Origin: Nocardioides albus
Lineage (GTDB): Bacteria > Actinomycetota > Actinomycetes > Propionibacteriales > Nocardioidaceae
Length of the DNA: 64,000 bases
NCBI RefSeq assembly: GCF_014648255.1
Contig: NZ_BMQT01000001.1
Span: 667,657-731,656 of the forward strand
Direction: 5' to 3'
Shown: piece by piece, positions 1 through 11,055 of the stretch
Position numbering within the stretch: position 1 is the stretch's first letter
How the letters are laid out: each line of letters starts with the position of its first letter
Position numbers and translations under genes: made by a program
The notes under the pieces: generated by a model
Seen by the model: only the letters and a program-made list of their open reading frames with translations
Databases searched by the model: none
Told to the model about the DNA's origin: nothing

Positions 1-1504
<1,504 letters not shown>

Positions 1505-1558
1505 GGTGGCTTCCAGTTCCTTCGTTAGTTCTTGGAAAGTTCAAAGGGGACTGAGGGA

Positions 1559-1584
1559 GGGAGGTACGCCGAGGCGTACCTCCC
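1559..1584 (-). other. Perfect 12-bp hairpin in the rpoB–rpoC gap
   Basis: The arms gggaggtacgcc (1559–1570) and ggcgtacctccc (1573–1584) are perfect complements separated by two bases. The hairpin sits six bases after the rpoB stop codon. No T-run follows on the minus strand. It therefore looks more like an mRNA processing or stability element, or a partial terminator, than a full intrinsic terminator. Confidence 0.6.
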
Positions 1585-1589
1585 ACTCG

Positions 1590-4500
1590 TCAGACTTCCT
1601 CTACGGAAGAGGGCTCGCGACGGGAGAGGTCGATGCCGAGCTCCTCGGCGGCGCGGAAGACGTCTTCCTCCGCGTCACGGAGCTCGATCGCCGAACCGTC
1701 CTGGCTCAGCACCTCGACGTTCAGGCACAGCGACTGCATCTCCTTGACGAGAACCTTGAACGACTCCGGGATACCCGAGTCGGGGATGTTCTCGCCCTTG
1801 ACGATCGCCTCGTACACCTTCACGCGGCCGGGCACGTCGTCCGACTTGATGGTCAGGAGCTCCTGCAGGGCGTAGGCGGCGCCGTACGCCTCCATCGCCC
1901 AGACCTCCATCTCACCGAAGCGCTGGCCACCGAACTGGGCCTTACCGCCGAGCGGCTGCTGGGTGATCATCGAGTACGGACCGGTCGAACGCGCGTGGAT
2001 CTTGTCGTCGACCAGGTGGTGCAGCTTGAGGATGTACATGTAGCCCACGGCCACCGGCTCCGGGAACGGCTCGCCGGAGCGACCGTCGAAGAGGCGGGCC
2101 TTGCCGTCGGTGCCGACCACACGCCGACCGTCCCGGTTGGGGAGGGTCGCGCTGAGCAGACCGGTGATCTCGTCCTCACGCGCACCGTCGAAGACCGGGG
2201 TGGCCACCTTGGTGCCCGGGTCGGCCTTGTCGGCGTGGATCTTGATGAGGCGCTGCTTCCAGGCGCTGTCCTCGGGGTCCTCGGAGAGGTTGAGGTCCCA
2301 GCCCTGCTTGGCGAGCCAACCGAGGTGGAGCTCCAGGACCTGTCCGATGTTCATACGACGCGGAACACCGAGCGGGTTGAGCAGGACGTCGACCGGGGTG
2401 CCGTCCTCCATGAACGGCATGTCCTCGACCGGCAGGATCTTCGCGATGACGCCCTTGTTGCCGTGACGGCCGGCGAGCTTGTCACCCACGGAGATCTTGC
2501 GCTTCTGCGCCACGTAGACCCGAACCAGCTGGTTCACGCCCGGGGGCAGCTCGTCGCCCTCCTCACGGTCGAAGACGCGGACACCGATGACGGTGCCCTC
2601 CTCGCCGTGCGGAACCTTCATCGAGGTGTCGCGGACCTCGCGCGCCTTCTCACCGAAGATCGCGCGGAGCAGGCGCTCCTCCGGGGTCAGCTCGGTCTCG
2701 CCCTTCGGGGTGACCTTGCCGACCAGGATGTCACCGGTGGTGACCTCGGCGCCGATGCGGATGATGCCGCGCTCGTCGAGGTCGGCCAGCATCTCCTCGG
2801 AGACGTTCGGGATGTCCCGGGTGATCTCCTCCGGACCCAGCTTGGTGTCGCGAGCGTCGACCTCGTGCTCCTCGATGTGGATCGAGGTGAGGTAGTCCTG
2901 CTGCACCAGACGCTGGGAGAGGATGATCGCGTCCTCGTAGTTGTGGCCCTGCCACGACTGGAAGGCGACCAGGAGGTTGGCACCCAGCGCCATCTCGGCA
3001 CCCTGGGTCGCCGGACCGTCGGCCAGCGGGGAGCCGACCTCGACCCGGGCGCCCTCGTCGACCAGCGGCTGCTGGTTGACGCAGTTGCCCTGGTTGGAGC
3101 GCTCGAACTTCGCGAGCTTGTACGAGGTGTAGGTGCCGTCGTCGTTGAGGGTCTCGATCAGGTCGGAGGAGACCTCCTTGACCACACCGGCCTTCTTCGC
3201 GACGAGCACGTCACCGGCGTCGACAGCCGCGCGGTACTCGATGCCCGTGCCGACCAGCGGCGAGTCGCTGCGGACCAGCGGCACCGCCTGACGCTGCATG
3301 TTGGCGCCCATGAGCGCACGGTTGGCATCGTCGTGCTCGAGGAACGGGATCAGCGCGGTCGCGACCGACACCATCTGGCGCGGCGAGACGTCGATGTAGT
3401 CGACCTCGTCGGCCAGGAGCTCGGAGACCTCACCGTCGCGCTGGCGGACCAGCACGCGCTCGGTCGCGAACTTCATGTTCTCGTCGACGGCCGCGTTGGC
3501 CTGCGCGATGACGTAGCGGTCCTCGTCGTCGGCGGTCAGGTAGTCGATCTTGTCGGTGACGACGCCGTTCTCCACCTTGCGGTAGGGCGTCTCGACGAAA
3601 CCGAACGGGTTGATCCGGCCGAAGGAGGCCAGCGAACCGATCAGACCGATGTTGGGACCTTCAGGGGTCTCGATCGGACACATCCGGCCGTAGTGCGACG
3701 GGTGGACGTCTCGGACCTCCATGCCGGCGCGGTCACGGGAGAGACCACCCGGGCCGAGAGCCGACAGACGCCGCTTGTGGGTCAGGCCCGCGAGCGGGTT
3801 GTTCTGGTCCATGAACTGCGACAGCTGCGAGGTGCCGAAGAACTCCTTCAGCGCAGCGACGACGGGACGGATGTTGATCAGGGACTGCGGCGTGATCGCC
3901 TCGACGTCCTGGGTCGTCATCCGCTCGCGCACCACGCGCTCCATACGAGCAAGACCCGTACGCAGCTGGTTCTGGATCAGCTCGCCGACCGTACGCATCC
4001 GGCGGTTGCCGAAGTGGTCGATGTCGTCGGCGGCAACGTCGGTGAGGCCGGCCGGCATCTCGAGCTGCGTACGCCCGTCGTGCAGCGCGACGATGTACTT
4101 GATCGTCGCGACGATGTCGTCGACGGTCAGCGTCTGCTGGTCGAAGGCCTCGGTCAGACCGAGCTTCTTGTTGACCTTGTAGCGACCGACCTTGGCGGTG
4201 TCGTAGCGCTTCGGGTTGAAGTAGTAGTTGTTCAGCAGCGTCTGCGCGGCCTCACGCGTGGGGGGCTCGCCCGGGCGCAGCTTGCGGTAGATGTCGAGCA
4301 GCGCGTCGTCCTGCGCGGTGGTGCTGTCCTTCTCGAGGGTCAGCATCATCGACTCGTACTCGCCGAACTCTTCGCGGATCTGCTCGTTGGTCCAACCGAG
4401 GGCCTTGAGCAGCACCGTGACGTTCTGCTTGCGCTTGCGGTCGAGGCGGACGCCGACCAGGTCGCGCTTGTCGATCTCGAACTCGAGCCAGGCACCGCGG

Positions 4501-5060
4501 CTCGGGATCAGCTTGGCGGTGTAGATGTCCTTGTCGGACGTCTTGTCGGCGGTGCGCTCGAAGTAGACGCCCGGGGACCGGACGAGCTGCGAGACGACGA
4601 CGCGCTCGGTGCCGTTGATGACGAAGGTGCCCTGTTCGGTCATGAGCGGGAAGTCACCCATGAAGACCGTCTGGCCCTTGATCTCACCAGTGTCGTTGTT
4701 GGTGAACTCCGCCGAGACATAGAGAGGCGCGGAGTAGGTGAAGTCCTTCTCCTTGCACTCCTCGACGGTGTACTTGGGGTCGTAGAAGACAGGGCTCTCG
4801 AACGAGAGGGACATCGTCTCCGAGAAGTCCTCGATCGGGGAGATCTCCTCGAAGATCTCCTGCAGACCGGACTTGTGAGACACGTCCTCACCCGCTGCTT
4901 CGCGGGCGGCAACCTGCTCCTGCCAGCGCTCGTTACCGATCAGCCAGTCGAAGCTGTCGGTCTGGAGGGCGAGGAGCTTGGGAAGCTCGAGAGGCTCTGA
5001 GATCTTTGCGAAAGAGATGCGGCGAGGGGTGGAGTCACCCGACGAGGTGCGCGCGGCCAA
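1590..5060 (-). CDS. rpoB: RNA polymerase beta subunit RpoB
   Basis: This is the beta subunit of RNA polymerase, 1156 residues, close to the usual actinobacterial length. I start it at the TTG at 5060 because an AAGGA box lies seven bases upstream and the protein then begins LAARTSSGD before the conserved [15 protein letters not shown]. Starts further upstream give a non-conserved N-terminus. The rifampicin-resistance region reads [20 protein letters not shown] then [18 protein letters not shown], identical to the sensitive consensus at the usual resistance positions. [20 protein letters not shown] and GRHGNKGVI are also present. The gene follows the Mce operon instead of directly following rplL, and has its own candidate promoters in the 349-base gap upstream. 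Confidence 0.98.
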   Translation of the reverse strand: MAARTSSGDSTPRRISFAKISEPLELPKLLALQTDSFDWLIGNERWQEQVAAREAAGEDVSHKSGLQEIFEEISPIEDFSETMSLSFESPVFYDPKYTVEECKEKDFTYSAPLYVSAEFTNNDTGEIKGQTVFMGDFPLMTEQGTFVINGTERVVVSQLVRSPGVYFERTADKTSDKDIYTAKLIPSRGAWLEFEIDKRDLVGVRLDRKRKQNVTVLLKALGWTNEQIREEFGEYESMMLTLEKDSTTAQDDALLDIYRKLRPGEPPTREAAQTLLNNYYFNPKRYDTAKVGRYKVNKKLGLTEAFDQQTLTVDDIVATIKYIVALHDGRTQLEMPAGLTDVAADDIDHFGNRRMRTVGELIQNQLRTGLARMERVVRERMTTQDVEAITPQSLINIRPVVAALKEFFGTSQLSQFMDQNNPLAGLTHKRRLSALGPGGLSRDRAGMEVRDVHPSHYGRMCPIETPEGPNIGLIGSLASFGRINPFGFVETPYRKVENGVVTDKIDYLTADDEDRYVIAQANAAVDENMKFATERVLVRQRDGEVSELLADEVDYIDVSPRQMVSVATALIPFLEHDDANRALMGANMQRQAVPLVRSDSPLVGTGIEYRAAVDAGDVLVAKKAGVVKEVSSDLIETLNDDGTYTSYKLAKFERSNQGNCVNQQPLVDEGARVEVGSPLADGPATQGAEMALGANLLVAFQSWQGHNYEDAIILSQRLVQQDYLTSIHIEEHEVDARDTKLGPEEITRDIPNVSEEMLADLDERGIIRIGAEVTTGDILVGKVTPKGETELTPEERLLRAIFGEKAREVRDTSMKVPHGEEGTVIGVRVFDREEGDELPPGVNQLVRVYVAQKRKISVGDKLAGRHGNKGVIAKILPVEDMPFMEDGTPVDVLLNPLGVPRRMNIGQVLELHLGWLAKQGWDLNLSEDPEDSAWKQRLIKIHADKADPGTKVATPVFDGAREDEITGLLSATLPNRDGRRVVGTDGKARLFDGRSGEPFPEPVAVGYMYILKLHHLVDDKIHARSTGPYSMITQQPLGGKAQFGGQRFGEMEVWAMEAYGAAYALQELLTIKSDDVPGRVKVYEAIVKGENIPDSGIPESFKVLVKEMQSLCLNVEVLSQDGSAIELRDAEEDVFRAAEELGIDLSRREPSSVEEV

Positions 5061-5162
5061 GAGGAATCCTTCGACAAGGTTCGCAGGTGGATTCGCAGCA
5101 CGCCGACCACCGAACAGCCACCGGGCAGGCTGAGGGGCATATGAAGGCATGCGCAAAGCGCC

Positions 5163-5191
5163 ATCGTACGCCATAAAAGCGCACTTCACAA
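5163..5191 (-). promoter_or_regulatory. Candidate rpoB proximal promoter
   Basis: On the minus strand the -35 box TTGTGA (5186–5191) is followed after exactly 17 bases by the -10 box TACGAT (5163–5168). This is a good housekeeping-sigma match and lies about 100 bases upstream of the rpoB start. Confidence 0.6.
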
Positions 5192-5289
5192 CACCGGGCC
5201 TAGTTAATAGTCCGGCGTACCTTCATTCACACCTGCGGCGCCCGAGCTTCGGCGTTGGTGGTGCACTGCCTTGTCGAGCATCGCGGATG

Positions 5290-5319
5290 ATCATGCGCCT
5301 CATCGGCACCTCGGGTCAA
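5290..5319 (-). promoter_or_regulatory. Candidate rpoB distal promoter
   Basis: On the minus strand TTGACC (5314–5319) is followed after 18 bases by CATGAT (5290–5295). It is a weaker match than the proximal promoter and would give a leader of roughly 220 bases. Confidence 0.4.
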
Positions 5320-5409
5320 GCGTCCGAGCCAATCGGTCCGCCTCCCGGGAAGTTGTTCCAATCACTTGACAGGTAGCGCAAAGACGCGGCCGACGGGCCC
5401 CGCGGCGCA

Positions 5410-6396
5410 CTAGTCCTGGCTGGGCCGCGTCTCGACCTTGTCCACCAGCCACTCGTCGTCGACCTTCGCCATCGTCAGCATCGCGTACTCCTGGTAGCCG
5501 ATCGGCGTGCTCCGCTGGGCGTTGGTGACCTGGCGGTCGACCAGGACCAGGACCTGCACGGTCTCCTCGGAGACCCGGATGACACCGGCGTCGACAGGCG
5601 GGAGCGTCTTCACCACGGTCTTCGTCTGCGGGACGTTGTCGACGAGCACCGCGAAGAGACGGTCGTAGTCCTCGCGGTAGTCCTTCGTCATCACCTCGTG
5701 AGCCTTGCTCTTCGACTCGTCCATCTTGCTGTGGTCGTAGGAGAGCAGCGGGACGACGGCCTTCTTCGCCGCCTCGAGCGCCTCCGCGCCCTGCTCCTCG
5801 ACGAGGAGCTTGTGCTTGCGGGTGATCTGCTTGCCGACCGCACCCTCGACCGTGCTGGTCGTGACGTTGTCGTTCGAGACGGTGACGACCTTCTCCTGCC
5901 CGAAGAAGACCACGCCGGCGGCGATGACCGCGGCCACGGCAAGGGCACCTGCGGCGATCAGCCCCCACGTCGGGACCACCGGCAGCGTACGGCCGGCGGA
6001 CTCGTTCGCGTCGGCGTCAGGGCTGTCGGCGTCAGGGCTGTCGGCATCAGGCTCCGGAGCGTCGCGTACGTCGGCGATCGCCCCGGCCTCGACGAAAGCG
6101 GTCTCCTCGATGACCTCAGCGTCGTTGCCGGCCTCGTCCTCGTCGACCTCAGCCTCGTCGACCTCAGCCTCGTCGACCTCAGCCTCCTGGCGAGCGGCGA
6201 GGTCAGCGTCGTACGCAGCCCGCTTCTCCTCGTCCAGCAGGACGGCGGCTGCCTCGTTGAGGGTGCGGAAGCGGCGGTCGGTCGGGTCCAGGTCGGCGAT
6301 CGCGGCCTTCCATGCCGCGCGGATCTCGGCTGTGGAGGCGTCGGGCTCGACGTCGAGCAGGTCGTACCAGGTCGGTGAACTCATCGGCGAGCTCAT
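5410..6396 (-). CDS. Mce-associated membrane protein with degenerate J-like N-terminal domain
   Basis: 328 residues. The ATG at 6396 overlaps the stop of the preceding gene as ATGA, with AGGGG upstream. Residues 5–65 resemble a DnaJ J-domain (WYDLLDVEPDASTAEIRAAW then EEKRAAYDADL), but the HPD tripeptide needed to stimulate Hsp70 is absent, replaced by a DLDPTDRRF segment. A very acidic repeat linker follows (EVDEAEVDEAEVDED, DADSPDADSP), then one membrane helix (TWGLIAAGALAVAAVIAAG) and an extracytoplasmic domain typical of Mce-associated proteins. The context at the end of the Mce operon supports a role in assembling or stabilising the Mce complex in the membrane. The J-like part is my reading from pattern only. 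Confidence 0.8.
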   Translation of the reverse strand: MSSPMSSPTWYDLLDVEPDASTAEIRAAWKAAIADLDPTDRRFRTLNEAAAVLLDEEKRAAYDADLAARQEAEVDEAEVDEAEVDEDEAGNDAEVIEETAFVEAGAIADVRDAPEPDADSPDADSPDADANESAGRTLPVVPTWGLIAAGALAVAAVIAAGVVFFGQEKVVTVSNDNVTTSTVEGAVGKQITRKHKLLVEEQGAEALEAAKKAVVPLLSYDHSKMDESKSKAHEVMTKDYREDYDRLFAVLVDNVPQTKTVVKTLPPVDAGVIRVSEETVQVLVLVDRQVTNAQRSTPIGYQEYAMLTMAKVDDEWLVDKVETRPSQD

Positions 6397-7025
6397 GGGG
6401 TCACCCCTTCGCTGGGCTCCGCGGTGGGAGCCTCCTCGGCGGGATACCAGTCGTCGACCAGCCACTCCCCGTTCTGCTTCACGAGCTCCACCTCGGTCCG
6501 GGCGAGCTGACGCGCCGCCTCGGCACGCTCCTCGGAGCCCTCGGACTTCGGGTAGCTGATCGCGAGCTCCGCCACGACCAGCACGGTCGCGCTGTCCTCG
6601 TCGAGGCCGGCGACCGCTGTGCTGTGCACGTCGCTGGTGCGGCCGACGCCCTGCTGGACGACGGTGGCCTCGGCGAAGGCGACGTTGCCCAGGAAGCTCT
6701 TCTCGAACTTGGGGGTCAGCAGCTCGCCGACCTTCTCGCGATAGGTCGGCATGGTCTTCTTGTCGCTGCCGATGTCTTCGGGGCCGTAGTCGTTGACCCG
6801 CTGGACGAACTTGTCGGCCGCCGCCATCACCTGCTCGCGCTGGCTCACCACGGACTCGTCGGCGCCGCGGGTCAGCTGCCAGCCGACGTAGCCGACAGCA
6901 GCGAGGATGAGGGCGACCAGCAACGCCAGGATGCCCCAGCGGAGCAGAATCGTCCGCTTGTCGCTCGCCCGGCCGGAGGCTGCGCCGGTCTCCGCGGCGG
7001 GGCCGGGATCGGTCGTGGTGCTCAA
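6393..7025 (-). CDS. Mce-associated membrane protein
   Basis: About 210 residues if it starts at the TTG at 7025 (LSTTTDPGPAAE), which has AGGAAAAG upstream. A start further up at 7091 is possible but has no ribosome site. A cytoplasmic tail leads to one membrane helix (ILLRWGILALLVALILAAVG), then a SnoaL/NTF2-like external domain with the family's ending NGEWLVDDWYP. Mce-associated proteins of this kind are encoded after mceF in many actinobacteria and are thought to help assemble the Mce transporter. It overlaps the next gene by ATGA. A gap of about 150 bases separates it from mceF, the widest gap inside the operon. Confidence 0.85.
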   Translation of the reverse strand: MSTTTDPGPAAETGAASGRASDKRTILLRWGILALLVALILAAVGYVGWQLTRGADESVVSQREQVMAAADKFVQRVNDYGPEDIGSDKKTMPTYREKVGELLTPKFEKSFLGNVAFAEATVVQQGVGRTSDVHSTAVAGLDEDSATVLVVAELAISYPKSEGSEERAEAARQLARTEVELVKQNGEWLVDDWYPAEEAPTAEPSEGVTP

Positions 7026-7178
7026 AGGATCACTTTTCCTGTAGACGTTGCGGTCAGTGGTCGGCGAGGAGCCAGTTCCAAGCATCAACACCGTACGCCG
7101 CGACCGGATCGAGCCGATGCGGCACCGCTCCGGGAGCCCGTTCCCGTCCGCGGCGGTGGTGGTGGTCGGCTGGTCCGG

Positions 7179-8447
7179 CTACTCGGTCTCCATGGGCTGG
7201 AGGTAGAGCCACTTCCAGGCGTCGTCCCCGTAGGAGGACGGAGCCGCGGTCGACACCGAGGCGTCCTCGGTCTCGCTCCAGGTCAGCTCGCCGGTCTCGG
7301 GGTCGAAGGTGGCGATCGAGCCGGTCTCACCAGCAGCTGCCCGCGGCAGCTGGCTGGATCCACGCGGGTTCGACTTGCTCGGGTCCTCGGTGCAAGAGAC
7401 CTCCGTGTTGAACGGACGGCTCTGCAGGTCCAGCGGGCTGCGCTTCTTCGTGCTCTCGTAGCCCTGCTTGCACGGCGTCTGGGTGGTCAGCGCCAACCCG
7501 AAGTGGGCCTGCGCCAGGCCGGGGTTGCCGACGTCGACGACCGCGAAGCTTCCCTCGACCACGGTCGGGAAGATCGAGAGCAGGTGCTTGACGCCCGGAA
7601 GGTTTTTCCGGACGACCTTGCCGGTCACCAGCACCTCGTTGAGGAGCTCGCTGATCTCGACCTCGTTCTGCTCCAGGAACTGACGCAGCTCGACGGAGCT
7701 GGCCGAACCGCTCTCGATCAGCCTGATCAGGTCCTTGTTGGAGCCGGCCAGGGTGCCGGTGAACAGCTCCAGGTCGGTCGCGAAGGACTTGATCGCCGAG
7801 CTGCTGTCGAGCTGCCCCTGGAGGACCGTGTTGCTGTCCCGGATCAGCTGCGTGGTGAGCTCGAAGTTCTGGTCGGCGGTCTCCACGAAGGCGGTGCCGG
7901 TGTCGATGATGGTCTGCAGGTCCTGGCCGGTGCCGGCGAAGCTCTTGCCGAGCTCGTCGACGGTCGTCGTGAGCGCCTTCTGGTCGACCGAGTTGACCGT
8001 CGTGGCGACATCCTCGAGAAGCTTCTCGGTCGGCAGCGGCGTGGTCGTGGCAGCGCGGGCGATCTCCGAGCCGTCCTCTAGGTAGGGCGCGCCCTTGGAC
8101 TGAGGCTGCAGCTCGACGTACTGCTCACCGACGGCCGAGCGGTTGCCGACCACGGCGAGGCTGTCTGCCGGGATCTTGTCCTGCCAGTCCTTGTCGATCT
8201 TCAGGGTCACATCGACCCCGGAGCGGTTGAGCACCAGCTCACCGACCTGGCCGATCTTGACGCCCCGGTAGTCGACCTCGGCATCCTCGTAGATGCCGCC
8301 GGACTGCGCGAAGTGGGCGACCACGACGTAGTGGTCCTTGACGAACAGGGACCCCAGGCGCGCGTAGCGCGCACCCACGAAGCTGACCCCGACGAGGGTG
8401 ATCAGCAGGAAGACCATCAGCTGCATCTTCGTTCGGCGGGTGATCAT
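7179..8447 (-). CDS. mceF: Mce family protein, sixth subunit (MceF)
   Basis: 422 residues. The ATG at 8447 overlaps the mceE stop as ATGA and has a strong AGGAGGG box. An N-terminal membrane anchor (MQLMVFLLITLVGVSFVGA) is followed by an MlaD/Mce domain (about residues 40–115, with YRGVKIGQVGELVLNRSG) and a long helical region of the type that forms the periplasmic tunnel in Mce complexes. It ends in a loose C-terminal tail rich in Ser and Thr. As the last of six Mce subunits it would form one strand of the hetero-hexameric channel that moves lipids or sterols to the YrbE permease. Confidence 0.92.
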   Translation of the reverse strand: MITRRTKMQLMVFLLITLVGVSFVGARYARLGSLFVKDHYVVVAHFAQSGGIYEDAEVDYRGVKIGQVGELVLNRSGVDVTLKIDKDWQDKIPADSLAVVGNRSAVGEQYVELQPQSKGAPYLEDGSEIARAATTTPLPTEKLLEDVATTVNSVDQKALTTTVDELGKSFAGTGQDLQTIIDTGTAFVETADQNFELTTQLIRDSNTVLQGQLDSSSAIKSFATDLELFTGTLAGSNKDLIRLIESGSASSVELRQFLEQNEVEISELLNEVLVTGKVVRKNLPGVKHLLSIFPTVVEGSFAVVDVGNPGLAQAHFGLALTTQTPCKQGYESTKKRSPLDLQSRPFNTEVSCTEDPSKSNPRGSSQLPRAAAGETGSIATFDPETGELTWSETEDASVSTAAPSSYGDDAWKWLYLQPMETE

Positions 8448-9916
8448 GAGACGCCCTCCTGGTGGGTGTTGCCCGAGGTGCTCAGCGCCGGGATCATCAG
8501 CGAGGTCAGACCGGGGTCGAGCTCCTTGCTCAACTCGTCGTAGGTCACCGCGTGGGTCCCTGGTGTCGCACCAGCACGACAGAAGAGGATCAGGACACAC
8601 CCGGACCCGTCGTCGGTGGTGCTCCCGCCGCTGGCGGGCGGCGCCACGCCGAGCCCGAGAAAACCTTCGAGGGTCTTGCCGATCGATCGGAGCAGCCCCG
8701 TCACGCACGCGGCGGGAGCGTCGGACTGCCCGGTCAGCGCCTCCTGGCAGGTGTCGATGGCACCGGCCAGCCCGCCCTCGTTGCAGACGTTCGTGAGGTT
8801 GTTGAGCCAGTCGAGGGCCGTCTTCTCGTCGGGGAACGTCTTGATCTTGCGGTTGATCTCGTCGAGACCCCAGCAGACCGTGTCACCGACCCGCGGCGCG
8901 TTCTGGAGCAGCGTGTCCAGGTTGAGGTCGAGGGTGACATCGAGGTTGACGAAGTCGCCCTGGTGCAGGTTGCGGGCGGTCTGCGGCGAACCGCCGACGG
9001 CCGCGTCGACGAACGGGTAGGTGAGGATCGTGTTCATCGCCCGGACGAACTTGTCGCCGGAGTCGGCCAGGTTCGAGAGGACCGGCTCGAGGTCCTTGAT
9101 GATGCCGATGGTGTTGTCCTTGGACGCCCTGATGACGCGTACGCCGGTGTCCCCGAGCCGCTCGAGGGCCTTGAGCATCTTGACCAGGTCAGCACGCTGC
9201 GTGTCGATGCTCGAGATCGCCGAGGGCAGCTCGTCGAGCGCGGCGTCGATGGAGCCCATCTGCGCGTTGGTGGCCTTCGCCAGCCCATCGAGCGCCTCGA
9301 TGGCCGCGACGATCTTCTCCTTGTTGTTGTCGAGATCGCGCGCCAGCTGCTCCACCTGGTGGAGAACGGAGCGAGCTGCGTCCTCACGACCGGCAAGCGC
9401 CTTGTTGAGCTCCGTCGAGATCGTCTTGAGCTGGGCCACACCGCCACCGTTGAGCAGCAGGCTCAGCGCGCTGAAGACCTCTTCGATCTCCGGGTTGCGG
9501 CCGGTCTGCGACAGCGGGATGGTGGAGCCGTCGGCGAGCTTGGTCGACTCAGGCTCGGCCGGGCGCTCCAGGGCGACGAACTTCTCGCCGAGCAGCGAGG
9601 TCTGCTGGATGGAGGCGCGCGCGTTGGACGGCAGGTCGACGTCCTTCTTGATCAGCATCTCGACGGTCGCGACACCATCGTCGAGCCAGACCTTGTCGAT
9701 CTTGCCGACGTCGATGTCCTCGAGCTTCACCGTCGACTGCGGCACCAGGTCGAGGACGTCCTGGAACTGAGCAGTCACCGAGATCGCGTCGTTGCCGGCG
9801 TCCACACCGCCCGGCAGCGGGAGGTCGTACACGGAGAAGGTCCCACAGCCGGTCAGCACCATGGCTCCGACGATCACGCCCACGAATGCCTGGACGGCAC
9901 GCTTCATCGCGGTCAT
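8444..9916 (-). CDS. mceE: Mce family lipoprotein, fifth subunit (MceE)
   Basis: 490 residues. The ATG at 9916 overlaps the mceD stop as ATGA. The N-terminus is a lipoprotein signal with lipobox LTGC (MKRAVQAFVGVIVGAMVLTG then C). This is the known hallmark of the fifth Mce gene, matching the LprK-type subunit of mycobacterial mce loci. The Mce domain covers about residues 40–115 (VTAQFQDVLDLVPQSTVKLE), followed by a long coiled region. Several cysteines in the C-terminal third (VCWGLDE, VCNEGG, TCQEAL, ACVTGLL) could form disulphides outside the membrane. Confidence 0.93.
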   Translation of the reverse strand: MTAMKRAVQAFVGVIVGAMVLTGCGTFSVYDLPLPGGVDAGNDAISVTAQFQDVLDLVPQSTVKLEDIDVGKIDKVWLDDGVATVEMLIKKDVDLPSNARASIQQTSLLGEKFVALERPAEPESTKLADGSTIPLSQTGRNPEIEEVFSALSLLLNGGGVAQLKTISTELNKALAGREDAARSVLHQVEQLARDLDNNKEKIVAAIEALDGLAKATNAQMGSIDAALDELPSAISSIDTQRADLVKMLKALERLGDTGVRVIRASKDNTIGIIKDLEPVLSNLADSGDKFVRAMNTILTYPFVDAAVGGSPQTARNLHQGDFVNLDVTLDLNLDTLLQNAPRVGDTVCWGLDEINRKIKTFPDEKTALDWLNNLTNVCNEGGLAGAIDTCQEALTGQSDAPAACVTGLLRSIGKTLEGFLGLGVAPPASGGSTTDDGSGCVLILFCRAGATPGTHAVTYDELSKELDPGLTSLMIPALSTSGNTHQEGVS

Positions 9917-11055
9917 CGTTTCACCTCCACCAGGCCGCCGAGCGACATGTCGTAGGGGACGCCGTAGGACGAACCGGTGCCGAGGCCGATCGCCGCGGAC
10001 CGGTTCAGTCCCGGCAGCTGTCGGATCTGGGAGCAGGTCTCGGCGCTGCTGCCGTTGGTCGCCTGGTCCACGAGGCTGCACAGGAACGACGCCGGGTTCT
10101 CGAGGATCTCGTCGAGGACCATGGTGATGTTCGCGTTGGTGTCGAGCGTGCCGGTCTCCGGGTTGTACGCCAGGCCCAGGTTGTTGAGCGCCAGCGGCGC
10201 GGTCCGGAGGCTCTCGTCGAGCGCCTTGCGCTGCCGTACGAGCACCTTCGCGATCCGGTTGAGGCTCTGGATGTCCTCGCGCAGGATCGCCTTGTTGTCC
10301 CGGACGAACTGGGTCACCTTGGTCAGCGCCACCGAGAGGTTCTTCATCGACGCCGCGAGCTCCTCACGCTCGCCCTCGAGCATGGAGGAGACCTCCGCGA
10401 GGGCCTGGGCGAAGTCGCGTACTGTCTTGTCGTTCTCGGCGAGAGTGCCGATGAAGCCCTCGAGCTGCTCGGCGGAGTTGAAGAACTGTTCGTCACGGTT
10501 GTCGAGCGTCTTGGTCAGCTTGCCGAGGTCGCCGACGGTCGAGTTGATCTTCTCGCCCTGTCCGCCGAGGTTCTTCGCGGTCTGCTGCAGCAGGTCGGTG
10601 AGGGCGCCGTTCTTGTTGGCGCCGTCCGGACCGATCGCGACCACCAGGTCGTCCACGCTGGAGTAGATCTGGTCGAGCTCGACCGGGACCGAGGTCTTGT
10701 CGGTGCTCAGCACCGCGCCGTCGGCCAGCTTCTTCCCGCCGTCGTAGGCGGGCGTGGCCTGGACGTAGCGGTCGCCGACGATCGAGGGCGAGATGACCAC
10801 TGCCTTCGCGTCTGCGGGCAGGTTGACGTCGTTCTTGTAGGTCATGGTGACCTTGACGTCGGTGCCGTTCGGCTCGACCTCGGTCACCTTGCCGACGGCG
10901 ACACCAAGCACCCGCAGGTCGCTGCCCTCATAGAGCGAGACCGTGCGCGGGAAGTGCGCCACCAGCGTCTTCTCGCCGGTGTCGCGGACCAGGGCCCACG
11001 CTCCGACGGCGAGAATCAGGGCACCGATGATGGTCGGGACGATGATCTTGTTCAT
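9913..11055 (-). CDS. mceD: Mce family protein, fourth subunit (MceD)
   Basis: 380 residues from the ATG at 11055 (MNKIIVPTIIGALILAVGAW), which overlaps the mceC stop as ATGA and has GGGGAAG upstream. It has one N-terminal membrane helix, an Mce/MlaD domain (about residues 25–100, with LRVLGVAVGKVTEVEPNGTD), then a helical stretch to about residue 300. The C-terminal part has two cysteines (FLCSLVDQ, ETCSQIRQLP). Gene order and the 4-base overlaps on both sides place it in the same heteromeric lipid-transfer complex as its neighbours. Confidence 0.92.
   Translation of the reverse strand: MNKIIVPTIIGALILAVGAWALVRDTGEKTLVAHFPRTVSLYEGSDLRVLGVAVGKVTEVEPNGTDVKVTMTYKNDVNLPADAKAVVISPSIVGDRYVQATPAYDGGKKLADGAVLSTDKTSVPVELDQIYSSVDDLVVAIGPDGANKNGALTDLLQQTAKNLGGQGEKINSTVGDLGKLTKTLDNRDEQFFNSAEQLEGFIGTLAENDKTVRDFAQALAEVSSMLEGEREELAASMKNLSVALTKVTQFVRDNKAILREDIQSLNRIAKVLVRQRKALDESLRTAPLALNNLGLAYNPETGTLDTNANITMVLDEILENPASFLCSLVDQATNGSSAETCSQIRQLPGLNRSAAIGLGTGSSYGVPYDMSLGGLVEVKR

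Larger units (their letters stand above)
5061..5409 (-). promoter_or_regulatory. rpoB upstream region and leader (349 bp, no gene)
   Basis: This gap separates rpoB from the last Mce-associated gene. It contains two candidate sigma-70-type promoters pointing at rpoB (listed separately), a relatively AT-rich patch near 5170–5230, and the AAGGA ribosome-binding site of rpoB at about 5068–5072. I see no small ORF or riboswitch that I can name. Two separate promoters would uncouple RNA polymerase synthesis from the Mce operon. Confidence 0.6.

Noticed and set aside
3700..3860. Possible rifampicin-resistance changes in RpoB
   Set aside because: The whole resistance region matches the sensitive consensus, including the Asp, His and Ser positions usually changed.
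5366..5371. TTGACA on the plus strand as a -35 box
   Set aside because: No -10 hexamer follows at 16–18 bases and no plus-strand gene lies downstream. It lies near the end of a minus-strand gene.
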